This document shows positions 35,807-44,432 of a stretch of 64,000 nucleotides of DNA, one piece after another; position 1 is the stretch's first letter, and each line of letters starts with the position of its first letter. The notes beneath the pieces are model-generated. The model was not told the origin of the DNA. It did not search any database and was given only the letters and a program-made list of their open reading frames with translations. The DNA lies in the NCBI RefSeq assembly GCF_019429625.1, contig NZ_JAHXRW010000001.1, positions 1 through 64,000 on the forward strand, read 5' to 3'. The stretch comes from Celeribacter sp. PS-C1. Its GTDB lineage: Bacteria; Pseudomonadota; Alphaproteobacteria; Rhodobacterales; Rhodobacteraceae. Made by a program: the position numbers and the translations under genes.

Positions 35807-37939
35807 ATGTTCAACGAAGTGAAAAAATCGATCCAGTGGGGCGAAGAAACCCTCACTCTGGAAACGGGCAAGGTTGCCCGTCAGGCCGATGGCACCGTCA
35901 TCGCCACCCTTGGTGAAACCTCCGTGATGGCCAACGTCACCTTCGCCAAGCAACAAAAGCCGGGGCAGGACTTCTTCCCGCTGACCGTGCACTACCAAGA
36001 GAAATACTACGCCGCCGGTAAAATCCCGGGTGGCTTCTTCAAACGCGAGGCCCGTCCGACGGAAAAAGAGACGCTCACCGCGCGTCTGATCGACCGTCCG
36101 ATCCGCCCGCTTTTCGTCCCCGGCTTCAAAAACGAAGTTCTGGTGATGTGCACCGTTCTGTCGCACGACCTGGTTAACGACCCGGACATCGTGGCCATGA
36201 TCGCGGCCTCTGCCGCTCTGACCATTTCCGGCGCGCCCTTCATGGGTCCGATCGCTGGCGCCCGCGTGGGCTTCGAGGATGGCGAATACATCCTGAACCC
36301 GACCGTGGACGACATGGACCAGCTGCGCAACAACCCGGACCAGCGTCTGGACCTCGTTGTCGCCGGCACCAAAGACGCCGTTATGATGGTGGAATCCGAG
36401 GCTTACGAGCTTTCTGAGGACGAAATGCTCGGCGCTGTGACCTTTGCTCATGAGCAAATCCAGCCGGTCATCGACCTGATCATCGATCTGGCCGAAGAGT
36501 CCGCGAAAGAGCCGTTCGAATTCGCCGCTCCGGATTACTCCGCGCTCTATGACGTGGTGAAAGCCGCTGGCGAAGCCTCCATGAAAGAGGCCTATTCGAT
36601 CCTCGACAAGCAAGAGCGTGTTGCCGCCGTTGCCGCCGCCAAGGAAGCGATCAAAGCCGGTCTCACCGAAGAGCAGCTTGAAGACGAGAACCTCGGCTCC
36701 GCCCTCAAGAAGCTCGAATCCAACGTGCTGCGGTCTACCGTCGTGAAAGAAGGCAAGCGCATCGATGGCCGTGCTCTCGATCAGGTTCGCCCGATCGTTT
36801 GCGAAACCGGTCTTCTGCCGCGTACTCACGGTTCTGCTCTGTTCACCCGCGGTGAAACTCAGGGCCTCGTCGTGACCACGCTCGGCACCGGCGACGATGA
36901 GCAGATCATCGACGCGCTGCATGGCAACTTCCGCTCCAACTTCCTGCTGCACTACAACTTCCCGCCGTACTCGGTCGGTGAAGTGGGTCGTGTCGGCTCC
37001 CCGGGTCGTCGTGAAATCGGTCACGGCAAACTGGCATGGCGCGCCCTTCAGGCCGTTCTGCCCGCCGCCACCGACTTCCCCTACACGATCCGCGTGGTCT
37101 CGGAGATCACCGAATCGAACGGCTCCTCCTCGATGGCTTCCGTCTGCGGCGGCTCCCTGTCGATGATGGACGCCGGCGTGCCGCTCAAATCCGCTGTGGC
37201 CGGTGTGGCCATGGGTCTAGTGCTCGAAGACGATGGCGAATTCGCGATCCTGACCGACATTCTTGGCGACGAGGATCACCTCGGCGACATGGACTTTAAA
37301 GTCGCAGGTACCGAAAACGGCATCACGTCCCTGCAAATGGACATCAAAGTCGCAGGCATCACGCCCGAGATCATGAAGAAAGCTCTGGCTCAGGCCAAAG
37401 AGGGCCGTATGCACATCCTCGGCGAGATGAACAAAGCGCTGTCCGGCGCTGGCGAATTCTCCGCCCACGCTCCGCGCATCGAGACCATGCAGATCCCGAC
37501 CGACAAGATCCGTGAAGTGATCGGCTCCGGCGGTAAAGTGATCCGCGAGATCGTCGAAACCTCCGGCGCGAAAGTCGACATCAACGACGAAGGCATCATC
37601 AAAATCGCCTCCGCCAACGGTGAGTCGATCCAGAAAGCCTACGACATGATCTACTCCATCGTGGCCGAGCCGGAAGAGGGCATGGTCTACAAAGGCAAGG
37701 TCGTGAAACTCGTCGATTTCGGCGCTTTCGTGAACTTCTTCGGCAAGCGTGACGGTCTGGTGCACGTGTCTCAGATCGAGAACCGTCGCCTGAACCACCC
37801 GTCGGATGTCCTGAAAGAAGGTCAGGAAGTCTACGTGAAACTTCTGGGCTTCGACGACCGTGGCAAGGTGCGCCTTGGCATGAAAATGGTCGATCAGGAA
37901 ACTGGCGAAGAGATCAAGAAAGAGGAAGACGCCGAGTAA
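35807..37939 (+). CDS. pnp: Polynucleotide phosphorylase
   Basis: PNPase (710 aa) is the trimeric 3'-5' phosphorolytic exoribonuclease of mRNA decay. Domain order: RNase PH-like 1 (about 1-215), an all-helical linker, RNase PH-like 2 with the active-site [12 protein letters not shown] region and MDAGVPLK, a KH domain ([18 protein letters not shown]), and a C-terminal S1 domain ([28 protein letters not shown]). Codon usage is strongly biased, as in highly expressed genes. AGGA lies about 8 nt before the ATG. A strong terminator follows. Confidence 0.98.
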   Translation: MFNEVKKSIQWGEETLTLETGKVARQADGTVIATLGETSVMANVTFAKQQKPGQDFFPLTVHYQEKYYAAGKIPGGFFKREARPTEKETLTARLIDRPIRPLFVPGFKNEVLVMCTVLSHDLVNDPDIVAMIAASAALTISGAPFMGPIAGARVGFEDGEYILNPTVDDMDQLRNNPDQRLDLVVAGTKDAVMMVESEAYELSEDEMLGAVTFAHEQIQPVIDLIIDLAEESAKEPFEFAAPDYSALYDVVKAAGEASMKEAYSILDKQERVAAVAAAKEAIKAGLTEEQLEDENLGSALKKLESNVLRSTVVKEGKRIDGRALDQVRPIVCETGLLPRTHGSALFTRGETQGLVVTTLGTGDDEQIIDALHGNFRSNFLLHYNFPPYSVGEVGRVGSPGRREIGHGKLAWRALQAVLPAATDFPYTIRVVSEITESNGSSSMASVCGGSLSMMDAGVPLKSAVAGVAMGLVLEDDGEFAILTDILGDEDHLGDMDFKVAGTENGITSLQMDIKVAGITPEIMKKALAQAKEGRMHILGEMNKALSGAGEFSAHAPRIETMQIPTDKIREVIGSGGKVIREIVETSGAKVDINDEGIIKIASANGESIQKAYDMIYSIVAEPEEGMVYKGKVVKLVDFGAFVNFFGKRDGLVHVSQIENRRLNHPSDVLKEGQEVYVKLLGFDDRGKVRLGMKMVDQETGEEIKKEEDAE

Positions 37940-37963
37940 TCGGTTCTTCTGTTCGAGAGATAG

Positions 37964-37991
37964 AAAAGCCCCGCTTTTGGCGGGGCTTTTT
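37964..37991 (+). terminator. Intrinsic terminator after pnp
   Basis: A perfect 11-bp stem (AAAAGCCCCGC 37964-37974 with GCGGGGCTTTT 37980-37990) has a TTTTG loop and runs directly into a T-tract. Confidence 0.92.
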
Positions 37992-38125
37992 GTTTCAGTA
38001 TTTGCGGCAGCAAAGGAAACAGGGGAAACTCGCCTAAAATGACCCAGGTGACGCGAGGTCGCTTTTATTTCCGGAAACAAACAGGCTAGAGCGTCTAAGC
38101 CCCTACCAAGCTTTAGAAGACCCTG

Positions 38126-39112
38126 ATGCCTCCCAATCGCCTTACTCAACATTTTCGCATTACCGTCGCCGCGCTCACCCGCAGGCGTCCCAATATGGTG
38201 GAAGCTCTGATCACATCCTGGGGTCAGATGGATTTGCCCGCGCATTGCGACATACGCTGTCTGATCGTGGAAAACGACGAGCAACCGCAAACCCGTTCAC
38301 TTGTCACGACGCAGCCTGTTTTGCCGAACGGCGTGCCGCTCGACTACGTGCTCGAAACCGAAGCGGGCATCCCGTTCGGCCGCAACCGCGCCGCAAAAGA
38401 GGCTCTGGCACAAGGCGCTGATCTTTTGGTCTTTGTGGATGATGACGAAGCCGTCGCGAAAGACTGGCTGGTCAAACTGATCGAAGGCTACCGGCAAAGC
38501 GAAGCCGTACTGTTGGGGGCACCTATGCTTGTCGCGCCGCAAAACGAACCACTGACCTATATGCAGTCTCTCGTCCTAACAAACTTGACCGAAGTCTATC
38601 AAAAAAGGGCTGATACCGCAGCAGAGACGGCGACGCTGAACACCCGGGGACGGAGTGTCATCGCAACCAATAACTGGGTCGCTCAAACCCGTTTGTTTCG
38701 CGATGAAAATATCTGGTTCCATGAGGCGCTGCGGTTTTCCGGAGGCGAGGACACACAGTTTCTCGTGGATGTGATGGAACGTGGCTTTACCGTCGGTTGG
38801 ATCAAAGACGCCTATGTCTATGAAACCATCCCGACCGATCGCCTCAGCCTACGCTACCAATTTCGACGCGCGCGAGACCAAGCCAACACAAGCTTTCATC
38901 GCCACATGTCGAAAAAACCGCTTAGTCGATACACGATTTTCCTGCGCATTCCCGGCAAGCTGATCCAGCTTGTTTTTCTTTTGTTGATCATCCCCTTCGC
39001 GCATAAAACCGCCCCGTTGCGACTTGCGCGTATGGCGGGCGGCTTTTGGGGAAAACTGAATGCCGCTGTGGGTGTGTGGTTCAAACATTACGCCAAGACC
39101 ACCGGGCACTAA
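38126..39112 (+). CDS. Family 2 glycosyltransferase
   Basis: This 328-aa protein has a GT-A fold with the nucleotide-sugar blocks ITVAALTRRRP at the first strand and LLVFVDDDEAVAKDW, whose DDD supplies the metal-binding DxD. A second acidic block is FSGGEDTQFLVDVM. A hydrophobic helix near the C-terminus (about 272-292, IQLVFLLLIIPF) could attach it to the membrane. Acceptor and sugar are unknown. No SD is evident before the ATG. It stands 187 nt after pnp, behind its terminator, and converges on a second glycosyltransferase gene 11 nt away. Confidence 0.87.
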   Translation: MPPNRLTQHFRITVAALTRRRPNMVEALITSWGQMDLPAHCDIRCLIVENDEQPQTRSLVTTQPVLPNGVPLDYVLETEAGIPFGRNRAAKEALAQGADLLVFVDDDEAVAKDWLVKLIEGYRQSEAVLLGAPMLVAPQNEPLTYMQSLVLTNLTEVYQKRADTAAETATLNTRGRSVIATNNWVAQTRLFRDENIWFHEALRFSGGEDTQFLVDVMERGFTVGWIKDAYVYETIPTDRLSLRYQFRRARDQANTSFHRHMSKKPLSRYTIFLRIPGKLIQLVFLLLIIPFAHKTAPLRLARMAGGFWGKLNAAVGVWFKHYAKTTGH

Positions 39113-39123
39113 GCTTGTGAGGG

Positions 39124-40017
39124 CTAGCTCCCCCCAAACCACCGTTTCGCTGCCAGATCCTCGACGCTTTCCGCCTCGATCTGATCCACCTTACGCATCA
39201 CGCGGCGGAGGTGGTCGTTTGCGTCTTGGGTCATGTTGGAGCCGCGCGTGATTTTGGCCATCAACTCCGCAGTCGAACGGGTGTAATAGTGGTTGAGCTG
39301 GATATGATCGGCGGAATAAAAGCCCGGCTTTTTGCGATCAGACGCAGAGGCTTTCTCGCCCCTGTCGTTCACACTCATGCTTGAGCCATCCGTCTCGATG
39401 GAATGCACTTTCATCGCGGTAACGTGGCACGGGTCCACGATCATCTTGAAATTGCACATGCCCTTGAGGGGGCTCATCGGGTCGGGGTGACGGCGGGTAT
39501 AATTTTCGACGATGCCGCCCTCCGGCGCGTCCTCAAAACCGTTGCGTCCGAACATATGCCAAGGCAGCGAAATGTTCACCTCGGCGTCCAGATGCGCCAG
39601 ACACTCCATCAACGTCTCACCCGATTTCGGCACTAGAAATTCATCGACATCGATAAAGGCCATCCATCGGAATTGATCGCCGAAGTTGCGCACCGCATGG
39701 GCGTAGGCCAGCACTTGATTGTGAATTTCCGCGCCCGAATTCCCATCGCGCAGCTTTTGATTCCAGGGGATTACCGTCACATTCCGAACACCGACAGCGG
39801 CCACAATTTGCACCAAGGTGCCGTCGGTTGAGCCATTGTCATAGACATAGAAATGGCGCACCCCGGCCTTGTGGTGAAACCGCGCCCATTCGCCGATATG
39901 GGCCTCTTCGTCGCGCACGATCAGGACAGTCGCGAGGCCTTCGCGGTCGGGCAAAGCCTTGGGAGGATCGAATGCAATTCGAGAGATGGATTTGGTGCGG
40001 CGCAGTGCTGAAAACAT
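39124..40017 (-). CDS. Glycosyltransferase family 92-like protein
   Basis: This 297-aa protein shows the GT92/GT2 pattern LIVRDEEAHIGEWARFHHKAG, VYDNGSTDGT, the metal motif WMAFIDVDEFLVP and the WHMFGRNGF block. The C-terminal part holds HIQLNHYYTRS, typical of family 92. Cytoplasmic, with no membrane helix. Its ATG directly follows a T6 run and its only SD candidate (AGGGG) is in the right arm of a hairpin that looks like a terminator for the upstream peroxiredoxin gene, so expression may be low or structure-controlled. Acceptor unknown. Confidence 0.85.
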   Translation of the reverse strand: MFSALRRTKSISRIAFDPPKALPDREGLATVLIVRDEEAHIGEWARFHHKAGVRHFYVYDNGSTDGTLVQIVAAVGVRNVTVIPWNQKLRDGNSGAEIHNQVLAYAHAVRNFGDQFRWMAFIDVDEFLVPKSGETLMECLAHLDAEVNISLPWHMFGRNGFEDAPEGGIVENYTRRHPDPMSPLKGMCNFKMIVDPCHVTAMKVHSIETDGSSMSVNDRGEKASASDRKKPGFYSADHIQLNHYYTRSTAELMAKITRGSNMTQDANDHLRRVMRKVDQIEAESVEDLAAKRWFGGS

Positions 40018-40071
40018 AAAAAACCCCTGTTCGCGAGCACCATAGGAAAGATCGGCACAGGCGAACAGGGG
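40018..40071 (-). terminator. Hairpin with U-tract after the peroxiredoxin gene
   Basis: On the minus strand an exact 11-bp stem (CCCCTGTTCGC 40061-40071 region with GCGAACAGGGG 40024-40034) spans a 26-nt loop and is followed by six T. The T-tract abuts the ATG of the glycosyltransferase gene at 40017. It fits an intrinsic terminator with an unusually long loop, and the right arm also includes the only SD-like sequence for that gene. Confidence 0.7.
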
Positions 40072-40099
40072 CGATTTCAGCGGCTTTTGACCGAAACGC

Positions 40100-40747
40100 T
40101 TACGCTTTCACGAAACGCAGGTACGGCAGCTTGATGTCCACCTCGCCGAATTTCTCGGCGGCCTGTTCGTCCGTCAGCGACAGAGCGGCGATCACGTCCT
40201 GGCCAATGGTCCAGTTCGCAGGCGTCGCAAGCGGCACGCCGTAGGTTTTTTGCAGACCATCAAGGGCGCGCAGAACTTCGGCAAAGTTCCGGCCCACGGA
40301 CATCGGGTAGGTCATGATGAGCTGAACTTTTTTGTCCGGGGAGATGATGAACACCGAACGCACAGAGGCAGAATCCGCAGCGGTGCGGCCGTCCGGCAGG
40401 TAGGCCTCAGCCGGCAACATGTCGAAGGCTTTCGACACGGCCAGATCGGTATCGGCGATGATCGGGAAACCGGCTTTGGCGTTGGCAAAGCCTTCGATGT
40501 CGGATTTCCACTGCACGTGCTCTTCGGCGCCATCGACGGAGAGACCGATCACCTTGGTGCCACGCTTTTCCCATTCGTCAGCAAGCTGCGCCACGGCACC
40601 GAATTCGGTGGTGCAGACCGGGGTGAAATCTTTCGGGTGGGAGAACAGGATCGCCCAGCTGTCACCGATCCAGTCGTGGAAGGTGATTTCGCCCTGATCG
40701 GTCATGGCGGTGAAGTTCGGAACGATGTCGTTGATGCGAAGACCCAT
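40100..40747 (-). CDS. 1-Cys peroxiredoxin (Prx6 type)
   Basis: This 215-aa thiol peroxidase reduces H2O2 and organic hydroperoxides. The peroxidatic cysteine is C45 in KDFTPVCTTEFG. It is the only cysteine in the protein, so there is no resolving cysteine and an external thiol must recycle it. The C-terminal dimerisation domain (after about residue 165) and the TYPMSVGRNFAEVLRALDGLQ block are typical of Prx6. SD GAGGAG precedes the ATG; a TTG two codons upstream is rejected. A candidate operator is found about 40 nt upstream. Confidence 0.94.
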   Translation of the reverse strand: MGLRINDIVPNFTAMTDQGEITFHDWIGDSWAILFSHPKDFTPVCTTEFGAVAQLADEWEKRGTKVIGLSVDGAEEHVQWKSDIEGFANAKAGFPIIADTDLAVSKAFDMLPAEAYLPDGRTAADSASVRSVFIISPDKKVQLIMTYPMSVGRNFAEVLRALDGLQKTYGVPLATPANWTIGQDVIAALSLTDEQAAEKFGEVDIKLPYLRFVKA

Positions 40748-40785
40748 GGTCAACTCCTCTATGTTTTAGTAACTCGTCTGGAAAC

Positions 40786-40800
40786 TTAGATACATTCTAA
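40786..40800. promoter_or_regulatory. Inverted repeat TTAGA-N5-TCTAA upstream of the peroxiredoxin gene
   Basis: Perfect 5-bp arms (40786-40790 and 40796-40800) with a 5-nt spacer. On the minus strand it overlaps a -10-like TAGAAT. It resembles the arms of Irr-type iron-control boxes of alphaproteobacteria, but the spacing is one base longer than that consensus, so the regulator is unassigned. Confidence 0.35.
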
Positions 40801-40854
40801 ATTTCGAATTTCTACCCCGACCGCGACCGCCGCGACAATTTTACTCGGGTTTAT

Positions 40855-41502
40855 TCAAAACGGGCATTTCGCCGTAAAAGACAGCCCGGCGCCTCCGTCC
40901 GGGTGCCGGAACCGTAGCTGTTCTGCGTGCAACATCAAGCGCGAAGCCTCACGCGCCTCACCCGTCGCGTAAAACGGATCACCCATGATCGGATGCCCGA
41001 TCGCAAGCATATGCACACGCAGCTGGTGAGAACGACCCGTTTTCGGCATCAGCCGTACCCGCGTCTGATTGTCCTGATACCGCACCACCCGCCAATCGGT
41101 GACGGCAGGCTTGCCGGTTTCGTGACAAACCATCTGTTTCGGGCGGTTCGGCCAATCGACGATCAATGGCAAATCCACCGTGCCCGTTTTCTCCGCGATA
41201 TGCCCGTGGACCCAAGCGACATAGGTTTTCTTGGTCTGACGCTTTTCGAACTGAAGCCCGATGTGACGTTGTGCGTGAGGCGTCAGAGCAAAGACCATGA
41301 CTCCAGAGGTATCCCGATCCAACCGGTGGATCAGCAACGCCTCCGGAAACGCCGTCTGAATGCGCGACATGAGGCAATCGGCCAGATGCTCGCCCTTACC
41401 CGGTACGGACAAAAGCCCCGACGGTTTGTTCACCACGAGAATCTCATGATCCATGTGGAGCACATCCAGAGGGTCTTGCGGAGGATTGTAATCGTCACTC
41501 AT
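40855..41502 (-). CDS. rluA: RluA-family pseudouridine synthase
   Basis: This 215-aa protein lacks an S4 domain and is the length of E. coli RluA, which modifies U746 of 23S rRNA and U32 of several tRNAs. The catalytic motif HRLDRDTSGVMV is intact, as are the KPSGLLSVPGKG opening and GRSHQLRVHMLAIGHPIMGD. Assignment to RluA rather than another stand-alone synthase rests on length and motif context. Its start is 13 nt from the msrC stop, so it is probably co-transcribed with msrC. Confidence 0.9.
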   Translation of the reverse strand: MSDDYNPPQDPLDVLHMDHEILVVNKPSGLLSVPGKGEHLADCLMSRIQTAFPEALLIHRLDRDTSGVMVFALTPHAQRHIGLQFEKRQTKKTYVAWVHGHIAEKTGTVDLPLIVDWPNRPKQMVCHETGKPAVTDWRVVRYQDNQTRVRLMPKTGRSHQLRVHMLAIGHPIMGDPFYATGEAREASRLMLHAEQLRFRHPDGGAGLSFTAKCPF

Positions 41503-41514
41503 GAGAGGCGCCTA

Positions 41515-41976
41515 TCATGCCCGTGTGACATTGGCAAAAACGCGATTGAGAATAAGGGTCAGTTGCTCCGCATCTTCCTCGGTGAAAGCGGCAGAAAAAT
41601 CGCTGTCGAGATCGAAAACCCCCAACAATTCGCCTTTGGCATTTTGCACAGGCAGGACCAGTTCCGAGCGTGTTGATGAGGCACAGGCGATATGGCCCTC
41701 GAAGGCCTCAACATCCGGAACCAGTTGCACCTCGCGTGTCCGGGCACAGGCTCCGCAGACACCACGTGAAAACGGGATCACCAGACAGCCATGACCGCCC
41801 TGATATGGGCCTATTTTTAAGAGGTTTTCCTCAACCACGCGATAAAATCCCGTCCAATGAAACCGATCATCCGACTGATGCACCTCACAGGCCATGGTCG
41901 CCATCAGAGCCACCTCATCCGTTTCTCCCTCGCAGAGCGCCTTGAGGCGCGCGGACAAACCAGCGTAGTCGGTCAT
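41515..41976 (-). CDS. msrC: Free methionine-(R)-sulfoxide reductase (GAF type)
   Basis: This 153-aa GAF-domain enzyme reduces free L-Met-R-sulfoxide. Cysteines at 64, 74 and 98 reproduce exactly the spacing of the active-site C84, C94 and C118 of E. coli MsrC. The diagnostic blocks SRGVCG, PDVEAFEGHIAC and SELVLPV are present. An extra cysteine, C77, lies in CGAC. I chose the ATG at 41976 for its GGAGA SD; an ATG 12 nt earlier is possible. It is divergent from the STAS gene (about 140 nt between starts) and extends the oxidative-repair theme of msrPQ and the peroxiredoxin. Confidence 0.9.
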   Translation of the reverse strand: MTDYAGLSARLKALCEGETDEVALMATMACEVHQSDDRFHWTGFYRVVEENLLKIGPYQGGHGCLVIPFSRGVCGACARTREVQLVPDVEAFEGHIACASSTRSELVLPVQNAKGELLGVFDLDSDFSAAFTEEDAEQLTLILNRVFANVTRA

Positions 41977-42119
41977 AATTTTCTCCATTTTCCTATCGGC
42001 GCAAACCCATTGGTAAGATTTCAGCCTTAGGATCAAGCCCAATACAGCGTCTTTCCGCTTTCCGGGTAGCTCCGTCGGAGGTTTGATCACAGACGCTTCG
42101 CAGGAAAAAGGTACGCCAT

Positions 42120-42464
42120 ATGAAACTGACACATCAGGACTTTGATGACGTGCGCGTGGTTTGCGTCGGTGAAAACCGAATTGACGCCGCCTGTGCCATC
42201 CAGTTCAAAGACGAAATGCGCGCGCTGAGCGACAGCGGCCCTGCGCGTATTCTTCTTGATCTGCAAAACGTCGAATTTCTCGACAGTTCCGGGCTTGGCG
42301 CTGTGGTCGCCGCCTTGAAGGCCGTGCGTCATGGTCAGCGTCTAGAACTCGCCGCGCTGCATCCCACGGTGCAACGTGTCTTTCACCTGACTCGCATGGA
42401 TACCGTGTTCACCATCCACACCAGCGTCGCAACTGCTGTTGACGGGATTGCAAATGCGTCCTGA
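42120..42464 (+). CDS. STAS-domain anti-sigma-factor antagonist
   Basis: This 114-aa single STAS domain of the SpoIIAA/RsbV type has the phosphorylatable serines S56-S57 in NVEFLDSSGLGAVV. Such proteins bind a cognate anti-sigma kinase when unphosphorylated and release its target. The next gene, overlapping by 11 nt, encodes that kind of kinase, so this is a partner-switch pair. AGGA/AAGG sequences precede the ATG. No sigma-factor gene is adjacent. Confidence 0.9.
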   Translation: MKLTHQDFDDVRVVCVGENRIDAACAIQFKDEMRALSDSGPARILLDLQNVEFLDSSGLGAVVAALKAVRHGQRLELAALHPTVQRVFHLTRMDTVFTIHTSVATAVDGIANAS

Positions 42465-42951
42465 GGGAAATCTCACCCACCAGAATTCCTGGGAGGTGTC
42501 TCCCCAATCGAAAGAACATGACTTGAGACTCATTCTGCCAGCGACGGATGCCGCGGTCCGACGCGGACTTCAAACCATCAAGGATGGACTTGGGCCGAAG
42601 GGCCTCGCCCCAGATGAGGTTGCCAGCCTTGAAATCGTCTTGGCGGAAATTCTCAACAACATCGTCGAACATGCCTATGCAGGACACCCAGAAGGTCAGA
42701 TCGATATCCGTTTGTCTCAGGCAGACGACGGATTGCATTGCATGATTTCGGACAGAGGCAAAATGATGCCCGGTGGCGAGCCGCCGCTGGGGTTGAAAGT
42801 CGACCTGAATTGCGACGTTGCCGATTTGCCCGAGGGAGGATTTGGATGGTTTCTGATCCGCGAATTGGCGCATGAGTTGGACTACACGCATACCGACGGG
42901 GAAAACAAATTGAGCTTTAGAATGGCGATCGGTCAGAAGATCCGGACGTAG
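42454..42951 (+). CDS. RsbW-like anti-sigma serine kinase (HATPase_c)
   Basis: This 165-residue ATP-binding protein has a GHKL fold. The N box, VLAEILNNIVEHAY, holds the Mg-binding Asn. SDRGKMM is the G1-like loop, and GGFGWFLIRELAHELDY the lid. It should phosphorylate the STAS protein encoded upstream and hold an unknown target. The ATG at 42454 lies inside the STAS 3' end; a TTG at 42439 is an alternative. It is followed convergently by hspQ. Its PP2C-type phosphatase and its target are not encoded nearby. Confidence 0.88.
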   Translation: MRPEGNLTHQNSWEVSPQSKEHDLRLILPATDAAVRRGLQTIKDGLGPKGLAPDEVASLEIVLAEILNNIVEHAYAGHPEGQIDIRLSQADDGLHCMISDRGKMMPGGEPPLGLKVDLNCDVADLPEGGFGWFLIRELAHELDYTHTDGENKLSFRMAIGQKIRT

Positions 42952-43048
42952 CGCACCAACCAAAAGACCTCTCGCGTCGATAGCGCCAACTCCTTCAGTG
43001 TGCGCAAGGACGCAAAAGCGACCTTTTTCCCAATTCCGAAAGGCCTGC

Positions 43049-43372
43049 TCAGTTCAGCTGGAAATGCAAAGGGTAAGAACCATCGCAAAACGGGCCGAAC
43101 AAATCCGACAAATCCGGATGGTCAATCGGGACTCCCGAATAATCCGCTACAAGGTTTTGCTCGGACACATAAGCCACGTAATAGCTTTGGTCATTCTCGG
43201 CGAGCAAATGATAAAAGGGCTGATCTTTATTGGGTCTGACGTCCTCGGGAATGGCGGCGTACCACTCGTCCGTGTTTGAGAAGATCGCGTCCACATCGAA
43301 CACGACCCCCCGAAAGCTGAGCTTTCTGTGGCGCACAACTTGCCCCAGATGATATTTCGCCCGCGATTTCAT
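43049..43372 (-). CDS. hspQ: HspQ, heat-shock adaptor (hemimethylated-DNA-binding fold)
   Basis: About 107-108 aa. Conserved segments are AKYHLGQVVRHRKLSFRGVVFDVDAIF and PFYHLLAENDQSYYVAYVSEQNL, followed by a short end with PLHF. In enterobacteria HspQ enhances Lon proteolysis of selected substrates. Two consecutive ATGs at 43375 and 43372 make the start uncertain by one codon, and no strong SD is seen. A Lon-substrate-binding-domain protein is encoded 10 kb away but not linked. Confidence 0.92.
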   Translation of the reverse strand: MKSRAKYHLGQVVRHRKLSFRGVVFDVDAIFSNTDEWYAAIPEDVRPNKDQPFYHLLAENDQSYYVAYVSEQNLVADYSGVPIDHPDLSDLFGPFCDGSYPLHFQLN

Positions 43373-43460
43373 CATAACATTGCAACCCCTATATTAGGTT
43401 AGTAGACCCTAAAAACGGGGCCTGTCCACGGGGGAGGGCCAAAGAAATGGGAAACAGTCT

Positions 43461-44342
43461 GTGAACCTCATTTTAACAGTGATGGAAATTGTCACCCCTG
43501 TTTTCCTTTTGGCGTTGATCGGTTTCACTTGGGTCAAGACGGGTCACGAGTACCGTTTGGAGTTTGTCACCAAGCTGACCATGACACTTTCCGTGCCTGC
43601 TCTGATCTTCACAGCTTTGGTCAAAGCCGACATTGATCCGGCCGCCCTAACCGCCCTATCGATGGCCTCCGTCGCGGCCTACGGCGGCGTCACCATCGCT
43701 GCGTGGATCGCCGTCAAAGCCTTGAAACTCGACACCCGCACCTATCTTGCGCCACTAATTTTCGGCAACACCGGCAACCTCGGGCTGCCCCTTGCGCTCT
43801 TTGCCTTCGGCCAAGCGGGCTTGAGCTACGCGGTCGTCGTTTTTGCCGCCATGGCACTCTGGTCTTTCACCTTCGGCATCTATGTCACGGCCGGTCGTGG
43901 ATCGCTTGGTAAGGCCTTCAAGGAACCTCTTGTCTGGGCCACGGCTCTCGGCGCCCTTTTTCTTTGGCAAGGCTGGACCCTGCCGCGCGTCGCAATGAAC
44001 ACGCTTGAAATGCTGGGCCAGATCGCCATTCCGCTCATGCTCATCACATTGGGCGTCGCGGTTGCGCGCCTGCATCCGCGGGGACTTGGTCGCGCCACGC
44101 TGATTTCGCTTGGCAAAGTGGTGCTCTGCGCGGGCATCGCGGCCTTGGCCGGGATGTATTTCGATCTCGCGCCTGTGCCTTTTGCGGTGCTTGTGGTGCA
44201 AATCGCCACGCCAGTGGCCGTCACCTCTTACATGCTGGCGGAGAAATACGGCGCGGATTCGGACTCGGTCGCGGCCCTCGTGGTGTCCTCCACCCTCCTG
44301 TCCGTTCTCTACCTGCCGCTGCTTTTGGCCCTCGTTATTTAG
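43461..44342 (+). CDS. AEC-family transporter
   Basis: This 293-aa protein is predicted to have ten transmembrane helices in two similar halves. The family (auxin efflux carrier type) exports organic anions or malonate-like compounds. Conserved features are the FGNTGNLGLPLALFAFG block, with the TGN-x-GLP motif in helix 4, and the matching ATPVAVTSYMLAEKYGAD segment in the second half. The start is a GTG with a weak GGGA SD; an ATG seven codons later is an alternative. Substrate unknown. Confidence 0.88.
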   Translation: MNLILTVMEIVTPVFLLALIGFTWVKTGHEYRLEFVTKLTMTLSVPALIFTALVKADIDPAALTALSMASVAAYGGVTIAAWIAVKALKLDTRTYLAPLIFGNTGNLGLPLALFAFGQAGLSYAVVVFAAMALWSFTFGIYVTAGRGSLGKAFKEPLVWATALGALFLWQGWTLPRVAMNTLEMLGQIAIPLMLITLGVAVARLHPRGLGRATLISLGKVVLCAGIAALAGMYFDLAPVPFAVLVVQIATPVAVTSYMLAEKYGADSDSVAALVVSSTLLSVLYLPLLLALVI

Positions 44343-44432
44343 AACCTCTGCTCGGTACGATCACAGGAATGCCATTTCACAGACCGGTGAAATTCGGTAT
44401 GATCTCGCCAAAGTAAAGAGCGAGAGGCAGGT

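Noticed and set aside
44374-44393. Inverted repeat ATTTCAC/GTGAAAT before the transglycosylase gene
   Set aside because: It is short, with 7-bp arms and no known match; too weak to call an operator.
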